Positions 26,552-39,923 of a stretch of DNA of 64,000 nucleotides are shown one piece after another (within the stretch, counting starts at the first letter, position 1; the number at the start of each line of letters is the position of its first letter). The notes beneath the pieces are model-generated. The model made no database searches, was not told where the DNA came from, and was given only the letters and a program-made list of their open reading frames with translations. This stretch comes from Flavobacterium poyangense (GTDB lineage Bacteria; Bacteroidota; Bacteroidia; Flavobacteriales; Flavobacteriaceae): the NCBI RefSeq assembly GCF_011751075.1, contig NZ_JAALLN010000006.1, positions 124,001 through 188,000 on the forward strand, in the 5' to 3' direction. The position numbers and the translations under genes were made by a program.

Positions 26552-27760
26552 CTAAATACTGTTGGCTAAAATAAATCCGCTTGTCCAGGCATTCTGAAAA
26601 TTAAATCCACCGGTAATGGCATCAATATTTACAATTTCTCCCGCAAAATAAAGATTTTGATGCAGTTTGCTTTCCATGGTTTTAAAGTTAATTTCCTTTA
26701 AATCAATTCCGCCTGCAGTCACAAATTCTTCTTTAAAAGTACTTTTTCCATTGACCTGAAATTTTGCTTTAGTAAGCTGTGCAGCTAAATTCTGCAATTG
26801 AATCTTAGATAAATCCGCCCATTTTGTTTCTGCTTCGATTCCGGAAGCTAAAACTAAACTCTCCCATAAACGATTTGGGAAATCAAAAGGGGACTTTTTG
26901 GAAACCGCTTTTTTAGCGTGCTCTTGTTTTAAATCTTTCAGTATTTTTTCAGCATCTTCGGTGTCAACATCATTCAGCCAATTGACAAAAATGGTAAACT
27001 GATAATTTTTATCAAATAAGATTCTGGCTCCCCAAGCTGAAAGCTTCAGAATCGCAGGGCCACTCATTCCCCAATGGGTGATTAACAAAGGACCTGTCGA
27101 TTCGAGTTTGGTGTCTTTTACCGTTACGGTTACCTGAGTTGCTACTCCGGGCAATTCTTTGATGCGGGAATCTTTGATATTAAAAGTAAACAGAGAAGGA
27201 ACAGGGCTCACGATAGCATGGCCTTCTGCTTGCAGCATTTCCCAAACTTTCGGATTGCTTCCTGTGGCAAGAATTAATTTTTCGGCAGCGTAATTTTCGT
27301 TTTGAGTATCAATTTTCCAATGATTTTCTTTCTTGAAAATGGATTGCACACTTTGACCAGTCAGTACTTTTATCCCTAGTTTTTCGGTTGCTTTTAGAAA
27401 GCAATCGATAATGGTTTGGGATGAATTGGAGACCGGAAACATTCTGCCATCTTCTTCGATTTTAAGTTCTACACCATGTTTCTCAAACCATTCAATTGTA
27501 TCGCCTGAGCAAAACTGATGAAAAGGACCACGAAGTTCTTTCTCGCCACGCGGGTAAAATTTGACTAATTCATTTGGTTCAAAACAAGCGTGTGTCACGT
27601 TGCATCTTCCACCGCCGGAAATGCGGACTTTAGAAAGGACTTCTTTTCCTCTTTCTAAAATAACAATTTTTAGTTTTGGATTTTTCTCCGCAATATTAAT
27701 AGCGGTAAAAAATCCTGCTGCGCCTCCGCCAACGATTAGTATGTCGAAATTTTTGATCAT
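26552..27760 (-). CDS. HI0933/BaiN-type FAD-dependent oxidoreductase
   Basis: The 402-residue flavoprotein begins with the FAD-binding Rossmann motif ILIVGGGAAGFFTAINIAE (about 7-25). It has the family's RISGGGRCNVTHAC near 47-60, LILATGSNPKVW in the middle and the closing LYFAGEIVNIDAITGGFNFQ that completes the flavin site. Length and motifs are standard for the HI0933 family (also called YhiN/BaiN-like). Its substrate is unknown in most bacteria. It lies upstream of the Crp/Fnr gene; the region ahead of it is filled with repeats (27807-28075). Confidence 0.92.
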   Translation of the reverse strand: MIKNFDILIVGGGAAGFFTAINIAEKNPKLKIVILERGKEVLSKVRISGGGRCNVTHACFEPNELVKFYPRGEKELRGPFHQFCSGDTIEWFEKHGVELKIEEDGRMFPVSNSSQTIIDCFLKATEKLGIKVLTGQSVQSIFKKENHWKIDTQNENYAAEKLILATGSNPKVWEMLQAEGHAIVSPVPSLFTFNIKDSRIKELPGVATQVTVTVKDTKLESTGPLLITHWGMSGPAILKLSAWGARILFDKNYQFTIFVNWLNDVDTEDAEKILKDLKQEHAKKAVSKKSPFDFPNRLWESLVLASGIEAETKWADLSKIQLQNLAAQLTKAKFQVNGKSTFKEEFVTAGGIDLKEINFKTMESKLHQNLYFAGEIVNIDAITGGFNFQNAWTSGFILANSI

Positions 27761-27806
27761 ATTATTTTTTTTGCCACGAATTACGCGAATTGGCTCGAAT
27801 TTTTTT

Positions 27807-28075
27807 TGCCACAGATTAATGAGATTAAAAGGATTTAGAATCTGTGCGAATCTTTTTAATCTGTGGCTTTTTTTAAAAAATACTTTATACGAGTATTCCG
27901 TTTATTTTTTTGCCACAGATAAAGAGAATAAAAGGATTTAAAATCTGTGTGAATCTTTTAATCTGTGGCTGTTTTTTTTAAATACTTTATATGAGTATTC
28001 CGTTTATTTTTTTTGCCACAGATTAAAGCGATTAAAAAGATTTTGAAATCTGTGTGAATCTTTTTAATCTGTGGC
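27807..28075. repeat. Three tandem palindromic repeats (GCCACAGATT...AATCTGTGGC)
   Basis: Three units start at 27807, 27911 and 28014, spaced 104 and 103 bases apart. Each opens with TGCCACAGAT, has an inner fold around ATTAAAAGGATTT and AATCTGTG, and closes with TTTTTAATCTGTGGC. The first two are followed by a shared spacer (ATACTTTATAYGAGTATTCC) and a T run; the third lacks it. With flanks they fill the 328-base gap (27761-28088) between the flavoprotein and GDPD genes. No gene is visible. Confidence 0.88.
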
Positions 28076-28088
28076 TATTCTCTAGATC

Positions 28089-28766
28089 TTATATTTTGTC
28101 CGGAAAATCACTGATGATTCCGTTTACTTTATAGCTTTTTATTTTTTGAATGTCTTTCGGTTCATTGACGGTCCAGGGTAAAACCCAGAAGCCTTTTTCC
28201 TGTATTTCTTGGGTGTTTTCCTCATTTAACATCTGGTAATCCGGATGAATGGCTTTTGCTTTTATGGATTGGGCGAAAGTCAAAGCGGCATCAAGATCTG
28301 TTTCGGTTAAAACTCCAATAAGGATTTTTGAATCTAAATGGTGAACTTCCAGCAAGGCATTCCAATCAAAACTGGAAACGATAAAGTGGTCGTAACTCCA
28401 ACTTTTCTCGGCAATATATTGATGAATTAAAGCAACAACTTTGACGGCTGTATCTCCATTTTTTAATTCGATATTGATCAGGCATTTTTTGTCTATCAGA
28501 TCAAAAACCTCGTTTAAGGTTGGAATTTTATATTGGTCTGCAATCAAAAAAGACTTTAATTCGGGCAAAGATAGTGTATTTACAAAGCCTTTTCCGTTGG
28601 TCATTTTGTCGATGGTTTCATCATGCATGACAATTAAATGTCCGTCAATGCTGAGGTGAACGTCGAGTTCGATTCCGTCTGCATTTAGGTCTAATGCTTT
28701 TTGAAATGCTTTTAAGGTGTTCTCCGGTTCATAGCCTTTGGCACCGCGATGGGCTATTTTTAGCAT
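28089..28766 (-). CDS. Glycerophosphodiester phosphodiesterase
   Basis: The enzyme hydrolyses glycerophosphodiesters to glycerol-3-phosphate and an alcohol. With the ATG at 28766 the product has 225 residues and starts MLKIAHRGAKGYEPENT. It holds the GDPD catalytic set: His6-Arg7, Glu13, Glu33 and Asp35 in DGIELDVHLS, and His48 in VMHDETI. An in-frame upstream extension to 28796 would begin with TTG inside repeat sequence and is unlikely. There is no signal peptide, so it is cytoplasmic. It is a single-gene unit. Confidence 0.93.
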   Translation of the reverse strand: MLKIAHRGAKGYEPENTLKAFQKALDLNADGIELDVHLSIDGHLIVMHDETIDKMTNGKGFVNTLSLPELKSFLIADQYKIPTLNEVFDLIDKKCLINIELKNGDTAVKVVALIHQYIAEKSWSYDHFIVSSFDWNALLEVHHLDSKILIGVLTETDLDAALTFAQSIKAKAIHPDYQMLNEENTQEIQEKGFWVLPWTVNEPKDIQKIKSYKVNGIISDFPDKI

Positions 28767-28810
28767 GTGGTTTGTTTTTAACCGCAAAGGTCGCAAAGAT
28801 TTTGTTTTTT

Positions 28811-29060
28811 TAACCGCAAAGGGCGCTAAGATTTACGCAAGGTTCGCAAAGTTTTTTATGCACGCAGATTTGCTCCGCCAGTTCGCTATCGCTCGGGTTG
28901 CAGATTAAACAGATTTATTTTTTTTCGGCATTACAATCTGCTTAATCTGCAAAATCTGCGTGAAAAACTTAATTATGCGCTCCACTATTTATTTAAAAGC
29001 GCACAGCCTTAAAGAAAACTTTGCGAACCTTGCGTAAATCTTTGCGCTCCTTGCGGTTAA
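28811..29060. repeat. Nested inverted-repeat element
   Basis: The outer left arm (28811-28856, TAACCGCAAAGGGCGCTAAG...) is the inverse of the right arm (29015-29060, AAAACTTTGCGAACCTTGCG...TTGCGGTTAA) over about 46 bases with few mismatches. Inside is a second pair built from ACGCAGATT/AATCTGCGTG. The core at 28871-28900 holds TTGCTCCGCCAGTTCGCTAT, a GC-rich segment unlike its surroundings. The element fills the 298-base gap upstream of the GDPD gene and downstream of the GH13 gene. Confidence 0.87.
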
Positions 29061-29064
29061 ACCT

Positions 29065-30729
29065 TTATAAGCTTTCCAACAAAACAATATCAAATTCGCT
29101 GTCCAGAATAACTTTCCCATCCATAACTTCAACTTCCTGATTTGAGTAAAAGTCTCTCAGTTTTGTTCCGTCTTTAAAAAGAGAATTTACAGAAAGTTCT
29201 TTAGGTCCTTTTGCTAAATCCAAACCAATAATAACGATATCTGAAAATTGGTCTTTAGAATAAGTTCTCGAAAAAACATAAGGCTGAGTCGATAGTTGAG
29301 AATGAATTCCAGCTCCAACCGCAGGATGATTTCGTCTAAATTGCCCTAATTTCTGCCAATGCAAGAGGGTTCTTTGAGTCTCCGTATTATTTTGAATGTC
29401 ATTCCAATTCATATTAGAGCGCAAAGTAGCATCGCCTTGGGTTCCTTCAATTATTAAAGAACGATTAGACTCATCTCCATAATAGACCTGAGACATTCCC
29501 GGGGAGAGTAAAAGTTTTGTTCCAGCTTCGATACTCTTCGTTCTGTTGGCGTCAAAAGGCTGACCGTCGTCATGTGATGACAAATAGTTTAAGACAGAAT
29601 AACCTTTAAGTTCGTTATTTAAATGATTTGAGTATTTAGAAAACAAACTTTCATAATTGTTTTGAGCTGCATTCCATTTAAACTCAAAATTTATCATACT
29701 GTTGAAGCCATTCTGAAAGTAATTTACTTTTCGGTCTCCAAAATCATACTCCAGTCCTCCGCTTATGCCATAACCATACACTTCGGCAATGGTATAAAAC
29801 GGATTTTGATCTAAAACTTGTGCCGGATGATTTTTTTTCCAGGTTTCAAAAGCGTAATCACATTCTTTTTTAAAATCTGCCCATACATTTTCATCAGTGT
29901 GTTTTACCGTATCTCCACGATAACCGTCAATTCCAAATTCAACGATGTAATCTGTTAGCCATTTTATAATGTAATATTTTGGACTTCTCGGATAACCGGT
30001 TCTTTCAAAAAAGGCATTTAAAGAAGCTATTTCTTTTTCGTAACGACCTTCCTTTTTCCATTTTTCGATTAAAAAAGGAGGGAGTGCTACATTTTGAGTG
30101 CTTTCGGTTTTTACATCGGGAAGATTTTCTACCAAAGTACACATCGTTGTGTTTTCGAATGATTTATAATCGCAAACTACTCCCGTTCTGACCCAGTCTT
30201 CCGGCCAGATCGGATCTTCGGCCGTTACAGGTCCGGTATGATTGATGACACCGTCTAAAACAATTCTAATCCCTTTTTGGTGTGCTTTTTGGACCAGATT
30301 GGCTAAGTCTTCTTTTGTGCCGAAATTTGGATCCAAAGCCGACCAATCCCGTGCCCAGTATCCATGAAATCCATAGCTGAGGCCTGTTCCTTCGTCGACA
30401 CCATCGTGAATTTGCTCTACAACAGGCGTAAGCCAGATGGCATTTATTCCAAGTTGGTCAAAGTAGCCTTCGTCAATTTTTTTGGTAATTCCGATGATAT
30501 CGCCACCTTCAAAACCGCGCAGTTTTCCGGGTGTTTTGGTTCGGTTGAAATTTAAATCGTTTGAAGGATTTCCATTGTAAAAACGATCTGTAAGCAGAAA
30601 ATAAACATTGGCTCCTTCCCAGACGAAAGGTGTTTTTGAAGTGTCTTTATTCATTGTAACTGATTTAGAGCCAGAACAACCCATGATTAAGAATACTAAA
30701 GGTAGAAAAAGGGAGGTGTATTTTTTCAT
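29065..30729 (-). CDS. GH13 alpha-amylase-family lipoprotein
   Basis: The 554-residue protein has a lipoprotein signal (PLVFLIMGCSGSK, Cys18). Its alpha-amylase barrel has all four conserved regions: VLDGVINHTG, GIDGYRGDTVKH (nucleophile Asp273), TIAEVYGYG (acid/base Glu316) and SSHDDGQPF (Asp387). A short beta domain ends the protein. It should hydrolyse alpha-1,4-glucans outside the cytoplasm, anchored in the periplasm or on the surface. It lies on the same strand as the SusA-like GH13 gene, 356 bases downstream, so it may be separately transcribed. Confidence 0.93.
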   Translation of the reverse strand: MKKYTSLFLPLVFLIMGCSGSKSVTMNKDTSKTPFVWEGANVYFLLTDRFYNGNPSNDLNFNRTKTPGKLRGFEGGDIIGITKKIDEGYFDQLGINAIWLTPVVEQIHDGVDEGTGLSYGFHGYWARDWSALDPNFGTKEDLANLVQKAHQKGIRIVLDGVINHTGPVTAEDPIWPEDWVRTGVVCDYKSFENTTMCTLVENLPDVKTESTQNVALPPFLIEKWKKEGRYEKEIASLNAFFERTGYPRSPKYYIIKWLTDYIVEFGIDGYRGDTVKHTDENVWADFKKECDYAFETWKKNHPAQVLDQNPFYTIAEVYGYGISGGLEYDFGDRKVNYFQNGFNSMINFEFKWNAAQNNYESLFSKYSNHLNNELKGYSVLNYLSSHDDGQPFDANRTKSIEAGTKLLLSPGMSQVYYGDESNRSLIIEGTQGDATLRSNMNWNDIQNNTETQRTLLHWQKLGQFRRNHPAVGAGIHSQLSTQPYVFSRTYSKDQFSDIVIIGLDLAKGPKELSVNSLFKDGTKLRDFYSNQEVEVMDGKVILDSEFDIVLLESL

Positions 30730-31085
30730 TTATTATAGATTTTTTAATGCCATCTGGTTTTTTAACCGTAATGCGCGTCTCTCCGTATTAGGGATAAAAA
30801 ATTCGTAACGCAAAATATTTTAACACATAGGAACATAGATTTAGATTCTTTTTTTAAGACTAAAATAGATAAATCTTTATTTCACATAGTAGAGACGCAC
30901 TGCAGTGCGTCTCTACGGTGTGCGTCTCTACTATGTGTATATATGCAAAGTGAAACGACTTTTATCGATTCCTACAAGCTATGTTTCTATGTGTTAAAAA
31001 ATAACCTCGTCATTAGAGATCATGCCATTTGTTAATTTTTGTGAATTGTCGTAGAGACGCACAGCAGTGCGTCTCTACGATACGG
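30730..31085. repeat. Intergenic region with nested palindromes (GTAGAGACGCAC family)
   Basis: The 356-base gap between the two GH13 genes holds a nested structure. Outer arms AACACATAGGAACATAG (30822-30838) and CTATGTTTCTATGTGTT (30979-30995) are inverse with one mismatch. Inside, 30889-30916 is a perfect 28-base palindrome with half GTAGAGACGCACTG, followed by another GTGCGTCTCTAC at about 30920-30931. A second palindrome of the same family lies at 31051-31078. No gene is visible. Confidence 0.87.
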
Positions 31086-32960
31086 TTATTCCAGTTCTAA
31101 AATCACGGCCGATTTTGGTTCTAAAATGATTTCAGAAGACAGATCAAAAGATTTTCCGGTCAGAACATCTTTTCCTGATTTATAGTTTTTGATGTTTTCT
31201 TTAAAACGATCGGTTTTAATGGTTTGTTCTTTTGCATTGTTATTAAAAACCACCATTACCGTTTTAGCATCAGTATATCTAAAGTAAACATACGTATTGT
31301 TCTCCGGAATATAATGTGTCATTTTCCCGAAGTGTACAGCCTCATTTGATTTTCTCCAGTTGAATAATTTCGAACTAAAGTCAAAATATTTTGCCTGTAG
31401 ATCTGTTCGGCCTTCTTTGGTAAAGGCATTGTTTTTATCGCCAATCCATCCTCCGGGGAAATCCTGACGAATTCCTCCGTCACCATTGCTTTTGTCACCG
31501 CCCATTCCGATTTCTGAACCGTAGTAGATTTGCGGAATTCCACGAACGGTTGCCAGCAAAGTCATTACCAATTTGTATTTTGCCAGATCGTATTTGTACA
31601 CATCGTTGATGCGGTTGGTGTCGTGATTCTCAGCAAAAACCAGGATATTATCCGGGTTTGGATAGAGGTAGTCTAATGCAAAATTGTTGTAAAACTTAAT
31701 TAGTCCACTATCCCAGTTAGGTTCATCTTCACTAAAAACTGAACCAATCTGATCTTGTAAAGTAAAATCCATTACACTAGGCAAGTTCGAATTGTAGTTT
31801 TGGATAGCGCCTACTTTACTGTCTTTTTGCCAATAAGCTAATTGCGCCTGATTGTGCATCCAGATTTCTCCAACTATATTAAAGTTTGGGTATTCATCTG
31901 TAACCGATTTAGCCCAATTTGCCATTGCCGTTGGATCAGAATAATTGTAGGTGTCGACTCTAAATCCATCCAGATTAGCGTATTCAATCCACCAAATGGC
32001 ATTTTGGGTTAAGTATTTTGCAACCAGAGGATTTCTTAAGTTCAAATCAGGCATAGAAGGAACAAACCAACCGTCTATACAAACCTCCTGATCTAATTTG
32101 GAAGCGTGAATATCGGTGATTACTTCACGTCTGTGGTGAGTTTGGGTATATTTTTCAAATTGGTTGATCCATGATTTTGCCGGTAAATCTTTTATCATCC
32201 AATGGGTGATTCCCCAGTGATTGGTTACATAATCCATGACCAATTTCATGTCTTTTTTATGCATTTCGGCAGACAGACGAACGTAATCTTCATTGGTTCC
32301 GTAACGCGGATCTATTTTGTAAACATCAGATTGCGCATAGGTATGATAGGAATGTTGTTTGTCGTTGTCTTCGTTTAAAGGCGTGCTCCAGATTGTGGTA
32401 GCCCCTAAGGAAGCAATATAATCTAAGTTTTTAATGATTCCTTCGATATCGCCGCCGTGACGTCCACTTGGCTCTTTACGGTTTTCTTTATCTGTTAAGG
32501 AAGCGTTGCTGTCATTTTTAGGATTTCCATTGGCAAAACGATCCGGCATGATTAGGTAAATCAGATCTGATGCATCATAACTTTTTCGGTTTGCAGAGTT
32601 GGCTCTTCTTTCTTTTAGGGCATATTTTTGAGTAAAAGCGACTTTGTTTTTCATTTTAAAAGAGAAAACCAATTCAGAAGCTTTGATGTCTTTTGTGTCG
32701 ATGGTAAGGAAAACGTAGTTAGGGTTTTCTGTTTTTTCTACATTTTTAATGGTAACATTGTTAGAAACCGAAGCTTCATATTGGGCAATGTTTTTTCCGT
32801 AGAACATAATTTGTAGCTCGGGGTTTTTCATTCCCGCATACCAAAATGGCGGTTCTACTTTTTGGATTTGTGCTTTCGCGGAAGCGGTAAATAGCAGCAC
32901 TAAAAGGATTAGTTTGTAGAAGAAATGGTTTGTTTGGGACCTGTTTTTTGAACTGTTCAT
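31086..32960 (-). CDS. SusA-like GH13 enzyme (neopullulanase/cyclomaltodextrinase type)
   Basis: The 624-residue protein has a signal peptide (LILLVLLFTASAKAQ, no lipobox) and so is probably periplasmic. An N-terminal Ig-like domain (about 35-115, VEPPFWYAGMKNPELQIMFY) is typical of cyclomaltodextrinases and neopullulanases. It precedes the barrel with MDYVTNHWG, LDGFRVDTYNY (nucleophile Asp336), IVGEIWMHN and FAENHDTNR. The enzyme should cut imported maltodextrins. It corresponds to SusA in the Bacteroides starch system. It follows the GH97 gene by 103 bases containing a palindromic repeat. Confidence 0.93.
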   Translation of the reverse strand: MNSSKNRSQTNHFFYKLILLVLLFTASAKAQIQKVEPPFWYAGMKNPELQIMFYGKNIAQYEASVSNNVTIKNVEKTENPNYVFLTIDTKDIKASELVFSFKMKNKVAFTQKYALKERRANSANRKSYDASDLIYLIMPDRFANGNPKNDSNASLTDKENRKEPSGRHGGDIEGIIKNLDYIASLGATTIWSTPLNEDNDKQHSYHTYAQSDVYKIDPRYGTNEDYVRLSAEMHKKDMKLVMDYVTNHWGITHWMIKDLPAKSWINQFEKYTQTHHRREVITDIHASKLDQEVCIDGWFVPSMPDLNLRNPLVAKYLTQNAIWWIEYANLDGFRVDTYNYSDPTAMANWAKSVTDEYPNFNIVGEIWMHNQAQLAYWQKDSKVGAIQNYNSNLPSVMDFTLQDQIGSVFSEDEPNWDSGLIKFYNNFALDYLYPNPDNILVFAENHDTNRINDVYKYDLAKYKLVMTLLATVRGIPQIYYGSEIGMGGDKSNGDGGIRQDFPGGWIGDKNNAFTKEGRTDLQAKYFDFSSKLFNWRKSNEAVHFGKMTHYIPENNTYVYFRYTDAKTVMVVFNNNAKEQTIKTDRFKENIKNYKSGKDVLTGKSFDLSSEIILEPKSAVILELE

Positions 32961-32972
32961 AGCAAGCTTGAA

Positions 32973-33057
32973 TTTAAACCATATAAAAAATGTAAGAACA
33001 AATAAGTTAAAACGGAGAAGATTTAAATTAAATGCACTTACATTTCTTATGTGGTTA
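32973..33057. repeat. AACCATATAA palindromic repeat, copy at 33.0 kb
   Basis: The 85-base unit starts TTTAAACCATATAAAAAATG and ends CTTACATTTCTTATGTGGTT, with inverse ends. It is a divergent member of the family at 11040-11214 and 2952-3119. It occupies nearly the entire gap between the GH97 and SusA-like genes. Confidence 0.75.
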
Positions 33058-33062
33058 TTAAA

Positions 33063-37507
<4,445 letters not shown>

Positions 37508-37572
37508 TTTACTAATTTGATGATTTGATATGTTGATTTGATGATTTATTCATTAAGAAAGAGTCAATTAGT

Positions 37573-38241
37573 TTATTGACTAATCAGCTTTTCGATAAAG
37601 TCTGTTCCGATTTCGGTGAAATCTTTAAAAACATAGTCGGCTTCGTGTAAAATGGTTTGCTCACCAATTCCAACACTCACCATTTCGCCTGTGTTTGCCG
37701 CCTGAATTCCGGCAACAGAATCTTCGAATACAATTGCATTTTTGGGATCAATATGTAATAATTGAGCCGCTTTTAAGAAAACTTCAGGATCGGGTTTAGC
37801 ATTGGTAACGTCATTTCCGTCTACAATAACTTCGAAGTAAGAGAGGATCCCTGTTTTTTCTAAAATAGGTCTTGCATTTTTACTGGCTGAGCCTAAGGCA
37901 ATTCCCTGGTTTTTATCTTTTAAAAGTTGTAACGTTTTAAAAACTCCCGGAAGAATCTCACTTTCATCCATATCAACTAAATAAGATAAATAATCTTCAT
38001 TTTTTTGAATTAACCATTTGTCTTTGTCTTCTTGTGAAGCCTGATCATTTCCTAATTCAAGAATAATATCTAAAGAACGAACGCGACTTACACCTTTAAG
38101 CAATTCGTTATGTTCGTGTGTGAAATTTATATTTAATGCCTGAGCAATTTTCTGCCAGGCCAAAAAATGATATTTAGCGGTGTCGACAATTACACCGTCA
38201 AGGTCAAATATGAATGCTTTTCTGTTATTCATGAATTTCAA
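37573..38241 (-). CDS. pgmB: Beta-phosphoglucomutase
   Basis: The enzyme converts beta-glucose-1-phosphate, the GH65 product, to glucose-6-phosphate. The 222-residue HAD-fold protein has the nucleophile motif FDLDGVIVDTAKYHFLAW (Asp13 and Asp15, with the HxxAW of the beta-PGM cap) and GVSRVRSLDIIL in the cap. GSASKNA and the closing KPDPEVFLKAAQLL and FEDSVAGIQAA follow. All are standard for this family. Its start overlaps the end of the transporter gene by 17 bases; a second Met (MNNRK, 38232) is an equally good start. Confidence 0.94.
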   Translation of the reverse strand: MKFMNNRKAFIFDLDGVIVDTAKYHFLAWQKIAQALNINFTHEHNELLKGVSRVRSLDIILELGNDQASQEDKDKWLIQKNEDYLSYLVDMDESEILPGVFKTLQLLKDKNQGIALGSASKNARPILEKTGILSYFEVIVDGNDVTNAKPDPEVFLKAAQLLHIDPKNAIVFEDSVAGIQAANTGEMVSVGIGEQTILHEADYVFKDFTEIGTDFIEKLISQ

Positions 38242-39742
38242 TTTTAGTTCTGTTGTTTACCCTTAGCGTTAGCAAGCCGGCAAAAATCATCGATACTCCT
38301 CCAATAATTAAGGCGTATATAGGTTCATTATCGAAAAATTGTTTGATTACAAAGCCTAATATGGTAGCAGCCACAATTTGAGGGATTACCACAAAAAAGT
38401 TGAAAACGCCCATATAATACCCCATTTTTGCTGCGGGTAAAGCACCGGACAACATGGCGTATGGCATAGATAAAATACTGGCCCAGGCGATTCCGATACC
38501 CAGCATTGGCAGTATAAGCAGTTGTTTATCACCTATGAAATAAATTGAAATTAAACCAACACCTCCGGCACATAATGCCAGTAAATGTGTTGCTCTGATT
38601 CCTACTTTTTTCGCAATAACCGGCAACAAAAAAGCAACTGCAGCGGCGATTCCGTTATAAACAGTAAACAATACAGAAACCCAATCGGCAGCATCATTGT
38701 ATACTTTTGAAGTCGTATCTGTTGTGCCAAAAATATGTTGTGTAACGGCTTGTGTGGTATAGATCCACATAGAGAAAAGCGCAAACCAGGAGAAAAACTG
38801 CACCCATGCTAATTTTTTCATAGTAGCAGGCATGTTCAGTAAATCGGTCATGATAATAGTAAAACCATTATTGACTTGTGAAGTTCTTAATCGGGAGGCT
38901 ATTATAAATAAAATACCCATGAAAATCAGTCCGATAAAAAGAATGTAAAGTTCTTTTGCTAAATGATTTTCGAAAATCAGAAAAGAGGTCAACGTACCAA
39001 TTACGGCCAACAAAATACCTAAAGTAAGCTGTTTTTTAATGTTATGGTCCGATTCGGTTCTGGGATTAATGATTTCTTCTTTGTCTTTTTTGGCTTGCTC
39101 TTCAAAAGCATGAAGTTCTTCCGGAGTATATTCTGTTGTTTTGAAAACCGTCCATAAAACAGAAAGTAAAAAAACAATTCCACCAATGTAAAAAGACCAT
39201 TTTACAGAATCAGGGATAATTCCTTCTGCGGCGGTATTGCTAACGCCAAAAACATTGGTAAAAAGATAAGGCAAAACAGAACCGACAACGGCTCCGGTAC
39301 CAATAAAGAAACTTTGCATCGCAAAACCTAAAGTGCGTTGTTTTTCGGGTAAATTGTCACCCACAAAGGCACGAAAAGGTTCCATCGAAACATTGATCGA
39401 AGCATCCATCATCCATAAAGTTCCGGCAGCAATCCATAAAGTCGGAGAGTTGGGCATAATGAATAAGGCAACAGACGATAGAATCGCACCAATTAAAAAA
39501 TAGGGACGACGTCTGCCTAATTTTGTCCATGTTCTGTCGCTAAAATAACCAATTACAGGCTGGATTATTAATCCTGAAACAGGAGCAGCAATCCATAAAA
39601 TCGGAATTTCGTCAATTTTAGCACCAAGGGTTTCAAAAATTCTGGAGGTATTTGCGTTTTGCAGTGCAAAACCAAACTGTATTCCTAAGAAACCGAAACT
39701 CATGTTCCAAATTTCCCAGAAACTTAATTTACGCTTTTCCAT
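38225..39742 (-). CDS. SLC45-like MFS disaccharide transporter (maltose uptake)
   Basis: The 505-residue protein has about twelve spans. The N-terminus WEIWNMSFGFLGIQFGFALQ and RTWTKLGRRRPYFLIGAIL at about 70-88 are typical of the glycoside-pentoside-hexuronide/SLC45-type sugar carriers. A long cytoplasmic loop rich in Lys and Glu (about 205-240) splits the two halves. Being first in the operon with pgmB, GH65 and GH97, it most likely brings maltose or short maltodextrins from periplasm to cytoplasm by proton symport. Its control region contains a palindrome (39769-39787). Confidence 0.9.
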   Translation of the reverse strand: MEKRKLSFWEIWNMSFGFLGIQFGFALQNANTSRIFETLGAKIDEIPILWIAAPVSGLIIQPVIGYFSDRTWTKLGRRRPYFLIGAILSSVALFIMPNSPTLWIAAGTLWMMDASINVSMEPFRAFVGDNLPEKQRTLGFAMQSFFIGTGAVVGSVLPYLFTNVFGVSNTAAEGIIPDSVKWSFYIGGIVFLLSVLWTVFKTTEYTPEELHAFEEQAKKDKEEIINPRTESDHNIKKQLTLGILLAVIGTLTSFLIFENHLAKELYILFIGLIFMGILFIIASRLRTSQVNNGFTIIMTDLLNMPATMKKLAWVQFFSWFALFSMWIYTTQAVTQHIFGTTDTTSKVYNDAADWVSVLFTVYNGIAAAVAFLLPVIAKKVGIRATHLLALCAGGVGLISIYFIGDKQLLILPMLGIGIAWASILSMPYAMLSGALPAAKMGYYMGVFNFFVVIPQIVAATILGFVIKQFFDNEPIYALIIGGVSMIFAGLLTLRVNNRTKIEIHE

Positions 39743-39768
39743 TATCGTAATTAAAGAATTAATTAGAC

Positions 39769-39787
39769 GATAAGCGCTTTGCTTATC
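39769..39787. promoter_or_regulatory. Candidate operator palindrome ahead of the maltose transporter operon
   Basis: GATAAGC (39769-39775) and GCTTATC (39781-39787) form a perfect 7-base inverted repeat around GCTTT, 27 bases before the transporter ATG. AAGCGCTT lies within it and shares the AGCGCT core of the stronger palindrome at 41067-41086. It is a candidate LacI-family site only. Confidence 0.4.
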
Positions 39788-39923
39788 AAAACTTACTTAT
39801 TATTTTCGAAGTAAAAGTAAAAGCTTTGAGCGGTGGTAAAAGTATTAATTATTTTTAGATATATGCTAATAAAAAAGTCATAAAAATTAATTATGACTTT
39901 GGAAAAGGTTGATTTTAAGAAAT

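Noticed and set aside
27807-28075. Possible CRISPR array
   Set aside because: Only three units, each a palindrome of about 60-100 bases with similar, not unique, spacers, and no cas genes nearby.
28766-28796. Longer N-terminus for the GDPD protein
   Set aside because: It would start with TTG inside repeat sequence; the ATG at 28766 puts the HRG motif at the usual position.
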